A model generated the notes under the pieces. It made no database searches and was not told the origin of the DNA. It saw nothing but the letters and a program-made list of their open reading frames with translations. From assembly GCF_050271975.1 (NCBI RefSeq), contig NZ_CP189850.1:1984001-2048000 (forward strand): 64,000 bases of DNA, given 5' to 3'. Of this stretch, positions 60,093 through 64,000 are shown in pieces. Positions within the stretch are counted from its first letter, which is position 1. The number at the start of each line of letters is the position of its first letter. Source of the DNA: Litorimonas sp947503715. GTDB taxonomy: Bacteria > Pseudomonadota > Alphaproteobacteria > Caulobacterales > Maricaulaceae. The position numbers were made by a program, and so were the translations under genes.

Positions 60093-60422
60093 TTAAATAA
60101 TTTCCCTAACTAAAATGGAATAAGGGTTAAAAGAATTGACCGGAATCTTAGTTACGTCGTCATTTGCATTACTCGCCACATCAGCACCAAACTGTAAAAA
60201 CTCATTTGCATTCCTAACCTCTACTAAAGTTGCGGTGTAAGATAAGGGATAGTTTGGTTTGAAATTTTCACCCGATTTTTCATAGAAAAGGTTTGGTAAA
60301 ACGGGCAGTTTTTTGAAACTCGTTGATGGGGAAGGTTGTTTAAAGAGGAATTCCCTAGAGTTACTGTCCGGCTCACTCTTGTCTTTCTCATTCTTCACTC
60401 CAAGAGGATGAAGATGAGCCAA
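60093..60422 (-). CDS. Hypothetical protein (possible fragment)
   Basis: This is a 109-residue AT-rich frame with protein-like composition (FYEKSGENFKPNYPLSY, then VEVRNANEFLQFGADVAS). I recognise no family. It has no clear SD and lies in a gene-poor, remnant-bearing stretch, so it may be the C-terminal piece of a lost gene. The 126 bases to the methyltransferase hold no feature I can support. Confidence 0.35.
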   Translation of the reverse strand: MAHLHPLGVKNEKDKSEPDSNSREFLFKQPSPSTSFKKLPVLPNLFYEKSGENFKPNYPLSYTATLVEVRNANEFLQFGADVASNANDDVTKIPVNSFNPYSILVREII

Positions 60423-60506
60423 AAGTTTCTCTTAGCTCAGACCTAAATCTGTGCCATAGGCGCTGACGTTAGACAGGTGCGCTCCACCCTTAACAAGTAG
60501 AGATGT

Positions 60507-60683
60507 CAGGGTGAGGGGCCTAGTTTCATCAGGATGGGGCGTGTTGTCCGATACCGAACAAGCGATTTAGAAGGCTTCCTAGAGAAAAGTGCGTCAAATT
60601 CTACTTCTGAATACTCAGAGTCGAAACTCTGGAAGCTGCACGATTTAAGCTATATGCCGACGACTTGCTATTATAGAGCTTGA
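60507..60683 (+). pseudogene. AlpA/excisionase-like HTH fragment
   Basis: In frame from 60507 the sequence reads QGEGPSFIRMGRVVRYRTSD, then LEGFLEKSASNSTSEY and on to a TGA at 60681. The pattern GxGPxFIRxGRxVRYRxxDLExFL is the C-terminal wing of AlpA/Xis-type MerR-like regulators of integrated elements. The N-terminal helix-turn-helix is lost after an upstream stop or shift. It supports this being the far end of a decayed island. Confidence 0.7.
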
Positions 60684-61057
60684 AATAACAGTGATTTAAG
60701 CTGCTGTTGAAGCCGTTTTTTCATCACTTATTTTGGATGTGGAAATCAACAAAATTACGCCCCGTTCTTACTATATCGATTTTGCCCAATTTGACGTGCC
60801 TCGCCAATTCCGTGAAGTTGTTGATAGCATTGAGTGAAAACTGGTGCCGCGAGGGAGCGGCGTTACCTTCCTCTAATTGCAGTGATTACAATGACTTATC
60901 GGGTCTTGCAAGTGATTTGTGTGGCAATATGTACGGTCGATTGTGCAGCAAATTTTTATTTTTCTTCTTAGCGTTTTCACGAACTCAAAAAAAGTAGAGA
61001 TGAGAGATAGATGAAAACTCATAGCAGGTTTGCTCAAGAGTTTAGCGACAATCCAGA
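60684..61057. other. Gene-poor stretch at the putative island end
   Basis: No gene is recognised. One short frame contains VEINKITPRSYYIDFAQF and ends VVDSIE before a stop, protein-like but unassigned. The 12-base ACTGGTGCCGCG repeat lies inside it at 60840. Confidence 0.4.
60840..60851. repeat. 12-bp direct repeat of the tRNA-fragment boundary (candidate att)
   Basis: ACTGGTGCCGCG here is identical to 35788-35799, which covers the acceptor end of the tRNA-Leu-like fragment, in the same orientation. A given 12-mer is expected about 0.004 times per strand in 64 kb by chance. The following bases do not fold as a tRNA. It could be the second attachment-site copy of the island whose integrase remnant lies at 35994. 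Confidence 0.4.
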
Positions 61058-61912
61058 TTAGACAAAGAAAATCTCAGTATCCAGATAGTATCTGTGGAGA
61101 TACTTTGCTTGGTAAACCAAGCTGCCATCACGAAAACCTTCGGGCAAATTTTTCTCGTTGATCCCAAACGCTGAGATGATGAGCTCAATAGATTTTTTGA
61201 GCTCGTGCTTTGTTCTGTCTGCTGGGGATTTTTCTGAAACCCAAGAGTATAAACTCTCAGAAAAATTAGCAGATCTCTGAAACGCTCTCGGTGTCTTCAC
61301 TCCTATTTCTGAATACACAACTTTATGTGTATCGTTTTTAGAAAACGAGACCCAGTGGGTTTCCTTTAAATCGTCTGGGTTGCTCACGTCCGTAGGCAAT
61401 ATAATTTCGGACGGAAGAAAGAACGCAGAAGCATCGCTGAAAACAGATCTGTCTTTCACACAGTCTTGCAAAGCTTTGATGTCGGGAACCTGACTGGTGA
61501 CATAAAACACTCTCTGGTTCGCTATGACCTCTTGGACTTGGAGGGTGAAATGTTGCAAATACTCCATGTGTTTGTGGAGGTGCATTCGATAAAATGGCCT
61601 CTGATTCAGCGTAAATTGGTGGTTGCCTGACTGGTTTGGCTTCAACTCTTTGGGGGTTCTGCCATTTTGTCCTTTGATTATTCCGGAACGCTTAAACTGA
61701 ATATAGATTGGTGTCAGTCCATTGTTGAATACTACGTCAGCTCCAACTTTAATTTCCTGATGTACAGTGAGAAAATTCATAAAAATCCATGGATGCATGA
61801 CAGGAGAGTTTCTCCAAAGGAACCATTGAAGTTCATTCAAAAACGCAAAACTAAAAGTAAGTTCAGAAAAATCAGGATAAGCCATAAAAGGCGTTAAGGC
61901 CTTCTCGTTCAT
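61058..61912 (-). CDS. Uncharacterised protein with nuclease-like motif beside type I R-M genes
   Basis: From ATG 61912 the protein has 284 residues; the frame is open to a GTG at 62017, but that start overlaps the palindrome array. I recognise no named family. The stretch GADVVFNNGLTPIYIQFKRS has the spacing of a PD-(D/E)xK nuclease core (Asp, then Q-x-K in place of E-x-K), and it is preceded by a helix-rich segment (FAFLNELQWFLWRN). The rest includes FYVTSQVPDIKAL and VSFSKNDTHKVVYSE. It is AT-rich and divergent from the DUF4268/hsdM genes across the operator-like array, so a defence role is plausible but unproven. Confidence 0.6.
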   Translation of the reverse strand: MNEKALTPFMAYPDFSELTFSFAFLNELQWFLWRNSPVMHPWIFMNFLTVHQEIKVGADVVFNNGLTPIYIQFKRSGIIKGQNGRTPKELKPNQSGNHQFTLNQRPFYRMHLHKHMEYLQHFTLQVQEVIANQRVFYVTSQVPDIKALQDCVKDRSVFSDASAFFLPSEIILPTDVSNPDDLKETHWVSFSKNDTHKVVYSEIGVKTPRAFQRSANFSESLYSWVSEKSPADRTKHELKKSIELIISAFGINEKNLPEGFRDGSLVYQAKYLHRYYLDTEIFFV

Positions 61913-62005
61913 GACAGCAAGTCTTACTGTAAGTAAGTTTGAGACGGCTTCCCGCCCCAACAAAACACTATTGCAAATAAGAAATGTGGAGGGCGAGATA
62001 AAGGA

Positions 62006-62132
62006 AGGTGTGCACACCTAGGTGCTAACCCCTTGTCGGCACATCGTTTTAGGTATGCACACACGCCATTTAGGTGTGCACACGGAGTCGCGATTTCCCT
62101 ATATTTTATGAGGCTTTGCGGTGTGCATAACG
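62006..62132. promoter_or_regulatory. Four-copy GTGTGCAC palindrome array between divergent defence genes
   Basis: Related sites are AGGTGTGCACACCT (62006-62019, perfect palindrome), AGGTATGCACACAC (62051-62064), AGGTGTGCACACGG (62072-62085) and CGGTGTGCATAACG (62119-62132). Centre spacings are 45, 21 and 47 bases. Sites two and three share the longer start TTTAGGT. The fourth lies about 55 bases before the DUF4268 ATG, next to a TATAAAT. This looks like a multi-site operator for a dimeric repressor. Confidence 0.7.
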
Positions 62133-62186
62133 CTATAAATACGATAATGGCTTGCGCTTCTTCTCAATTCTAGGTTTAACGCTTGA

Positions 62187-63293
62187 ATGTATGTTTTAAA
62201 CGAGTCTTCCAACACAATCAGCCCACTTGATCGCCGAACTTTTTCCAGTTTGAAGCTGAGCGAGCGGAATCATTTGCAAAAATGGATTCTCGATCATCCT
62301 GAAATGCTCGGAGAAGAGCTTTTAATCCTGCAGGAAGAGTTCGACGGTTGGGATGAAACAAGAGAGCGCTTGGATGTTCTGGCTTTGGATAAAAATGGCC
62401 GTCTCGTTATCATTGAGAACAAGTTGGATGACTCCGGCAAAGATGTTGTCTGGCAAGCTCAAAAATATGCGGCCTACTGCTCGTCATTGACGCGTCAGGA
62501 CATACTCAAACTCTACAGGGATTATTTGGGGCCAGAGAATAACGGTAACGCAGAAGAGACCATGGCGGCCTTTTTGGAGGTCGAAGACCTCTCTGACATT
62601 GAAATAAGCGAAGGCTCAAGCCAGCGGATTATTTTAACGGCGGCTAAGTTTCGAAAGGAAGTCACTGCCACATGTCTCTGGCTCATAGATCACGGCATCG
62701 ACATCCAATGCAAACGCATCACACCGTTCAGCTATGACGGCCGAGTTCTTCTAAATGTCGAGCAAGTCATCCCGCCGAAAGAGGCCGCAGAGTTCATGGT
62801 TCGGGTTGGTCGTAAAAAAGTAGAAGAACAACGCGAGCGCAAAGAAAATGTTGAGCGGCATAGGCGTCGTCTCAAATTCTGGGGGCAACTCCTCCAAACT
62901 TTGACGGGCAAAGCGGCAGAGCTCTATGCCAATCGAAGTCCTGGGCGTGATCATTGGTTGTCAGGCTCAACGGGTCATTCTGGCGTGAACCATAATTTCC
63001 ATTTTCTCAAAGACCGTATTCGCTATGAACTCTACATTGGTAATTCAGATCACGACTATAACAAGCGCATCTTCGATGGTCTGTTTCAACACAAAGAGAA
63101 GTTAGAAGCGGCCTTTGGCAATGAATTGGATTGGCGACGTCTGGACGATAAAAAGTCGTCCCGTATTTTCGCCGAGAAGCTTATTGAGACCTATGACGAA
63201 GAGAATTGGCCGGAAGCGTTCGAATGGCTGAACGCAACGACAAACAAAGGCATTGAGATTTTCCAGCCAGAACTGGATCGCCTGAAACTATAG
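62187..63293 (+). CDS. DUF4268 protein with PD-(D/E)xK-like N-terminal domain
   Basis: This 368-residue protein has an N-terminal region (about 1-120) matching NucS/DUF91-like nucleases: HLQKWILDHPEMLGEELLIL, ERLDVLALDKNGRLVIIENKL (Asp and E-N-K), and DVVWQAQKYAAYC. A helical, charged middle (KKVEEQRERKENVERHRRR) precedes a C-terminal DUF4268 domain (about 235-368: FWGQLLQTL, DRIRYELYIGN, IFDGLFQHKEKLEAAFG, DWRRLDDKKSSRI). Such proteins often accompany type I restriction systems, as here. The role may be DNA cleavage or target recognition; not established. 85 bases before hsdM. Confidence 0.8.
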   Translation: MYVLNESSNTISPLDRRTFSSLKLSERNHLQKWILDHPEMLGEELLILQEEFDGWDETRERLDVLALDKNGRLVIIENKLDDSGKDVVWQAQKYAAYCSSLTRQDILKLYRDYLGPENNGNAEETMAAFLEVEDLSDIEISEGSSQRIILTAAKFRKEVTATCLWLIDHGIDIQCKRITPFSYDGRVLLNVEQVIPPKEAAEFMVRVGRKKVEEQRERKENVERHRRRLKFWGQLLQTLTGKAAELYANRSPGRDHWLSGSTGHSGVNHNFHFLKDRIRYELYIGNSDHDYNKRIFDGLFQHKEKLEAAFGNELDWRRLDDKKSSRIFAEKLIETYDEENWPEAFEWLNATTNKGIEIFQPELDRLKL

Positions 63294-63378
63294 CGGACCA
63301 ACTAAAATCGCCTACCCGTTAAACGAACGGTTGCAATCATCTCCCGTCTTTTGTCTACGTGTAACCAAGGAGAGTTTC

Positions 63379-64000
63379 ATGGTTACTGGAGATTTTAAGG
63401 CGCAGGTTGATAGCCTTTGGCAAGCCTTTTGGAGCGGCGGCGTCTCAAACCCGCTCTCCGTCATTGAACAGATCACTTATCTGCTTTTCATTCGTCGTTT
63501 GGATCAAATTCAAACCCGTGAGGAGGCAAAGGCCCAGACGTTGGGCACAACGTCTAAACGCATTATCTTTCCCGAGGGCAACTACGTCGAGGATGCGACC
63601 GACCCCGACGATCCACAAAAAAAAATCACGGTGTCCTATCAAGACCTGCGCTGGAAATTCTTGCGCGATATGGCGTCCGAAGATGCCTTCAAAATCATGG
63701 ACAACTTCGTCTTTCCGTTCCTCCAAATAATGGCGAGCGAGGGCAGCAGCCATAACAAACATATGAAAGATGCGCGCTTTGGAATTCCGACGCCGCAACT
63801 CCTCGTCAAGGCCATGGATATTATCGATGAGCTACCGTTGGAATCACGAGACGCCAAAGGGGACATCTACGAATATATGCTCGGCAAGATCGCGAGTGCC
63901 GGGCAGAACGGACAATTCCGAACCCCACGCCATATCATCGAGCTCATGGTCGCCCTGACCGCGCCAAAGCCGTCAGATGTTATCGTGGACCCTGCCTCCG
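63379..64000 (+). CDS. hsdM: Type I restriction-modification methyltransferase subunit HsdM (3' end beyond window)
   Basis: The start at 63379 follows AAGGAG. The visible 207 residues hold the HsdM N-terminal helical domain (FWSGGVSNPLSVIEQITYLL, RRLDQIQTREE, YQDLRWKFLRDM) and the start of the N6-adenine methyltransferase domain: DIYEYMLGKIASAGQNGQF, then RTPRHIIELMV and the beginning of motif I (VIVDPAS) at the edge. The NPPY motif lies beyond. It works with HsdS to methylate adenine in a bipartite site and with HsdR to restrict; both should lie to the right. Confidence 0.93.
   Translation, partial: MVTGDFKAQVDSLWQAFWSGGVSNPLSVIEQITYLLFIRRLDQIQTREEAKAQTLGTTSKRIIFPEGNYVEDATDPDDPQKKITVSYQDLRWKFLRDMASEDAFKIMDNFVFPFLQIMASEGSSHNKHMKDARFGIPTPQLLVKAMDIIDELPLESRDAKGDIYEYMLGKIASAGQNGQFRTPRHIIELMVALTAPKPSDVIVDPAS

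Noticed and set aside
60841..60890. A decayed tRNA gene starting TGGTGCCGCG on the minus strand
   Set aside because: Only the 3' acceptor bases match; the expected T arm (5-bp stem, 7-base loop) cannot be formed, so I keep only a short repeat.

Overview
The window looks like chromosomal DNA of an aerobic marine-type alphaproteobacterium, most likely near Hyphomonadaceae/Maricaulales. This is an inference from gene content: COQ4, two YtcJ-like lipoprotein amidohydrolases, several exported M28/M1 peptidases, a DUF3667 protein, a lysis pair of the gene-transfer-agent type, and a tRNA-Leu-like 3' end of the alphaproteobacterial kind. No rRNA gene or intact tRNA gene was recognised. Base composition is moderate and genes are dense, except for four AT-richer stretches (about 22.5-27, 35.7-37.5, 46.2-47.3 and 60-62 kb).

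Region 1 (1-22.5 kb) is mostly housekeeping, detoxification and exported hydrolases. It holds a TolB-like/amidohydrolase protein cut by the left edge, an M28 peptidase with a fatty acid desaturase, carbonic anhydrase, COQ4, a lipoprotein amidohydrolase, GST and pirin. A 770-base gap follows with a tail-to-tail repeat and a candidate structured RNA. Then come an MDR oxidoreductase, a DUF2461 protein, a minus-strand run (M1 peptidase, DUF6702-like, GST, VOC), two glycosyltransferases behind an M28 lipoprotein, a second M28 lipoprotein and a nitronate monooxygenase.

Region 2 (22.6-27.3 kb) has a two-gene unit: a BON/OmpA-like anchored protein, then a membrane-anchored protein with a histone-H1-like Lys/Ala tract, a helix-hairpin-helix module and a C-terminal DUF2853-like domain. 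After a strong terminator comes an M15 endolysin plus a holin-like protein, convergent with a DUF3667 membrane protein. Region 3 (27.3-35.7 kb) is an acyl-CoA catabolic operon (SDR, SDR, APH-like, acyl-CoA dehydrogenase), YajQ, a second amidohydrolase and an orphan cytosolic hybrid histidine kinase.

Region 4 (35.8-60.9 kb) may be a decayed genomic island. It starts at a tRNA-Leu-like 3' fragment followed by a broken tyrosine integrase and IS3 debris, and ends near an AlpA-like remnant and a 12-base direct repeat of the left boundary. Inside are (i) a PAS-LuxR-hydrolase regulator, an MFS carrier and a 1772-residue cysteine-free RTX protein, with the same 18-base palindrome upstream of both the regulator/MFS pair and the RTX gene, and (ii) a divergent sulfide/persulfide stress locus. 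The left arm of that locus is peroxiredoxin, ArsR-type sensor, persulfide dioxygenase, phosphatase-SQR fusion, SulP, CydA/B (CIO type) and a tiny DUF2474/CydX-like protein. The right arm is peroxiredoxin, two YeeE/YedE halves, a cytochrome c'-like lipoprotein, Dps, two DsrE proteins and a methyltransferase. Together these would import or sense reduced sulfur, oxidise sulfide into the quinone pool, re-oxidise quinol with a sulfide-tolerant oxidase, export oxidised sulfur and limit oxidative damage.

Region 5 (61-64 kb) is the start of a type I restriction-modification locus: a nuclease-like unknown gene, a four-copy GTGTGCAC palindrome array, a DUF4268 nuclease-like protein and hsdM, which runs off the right edge.
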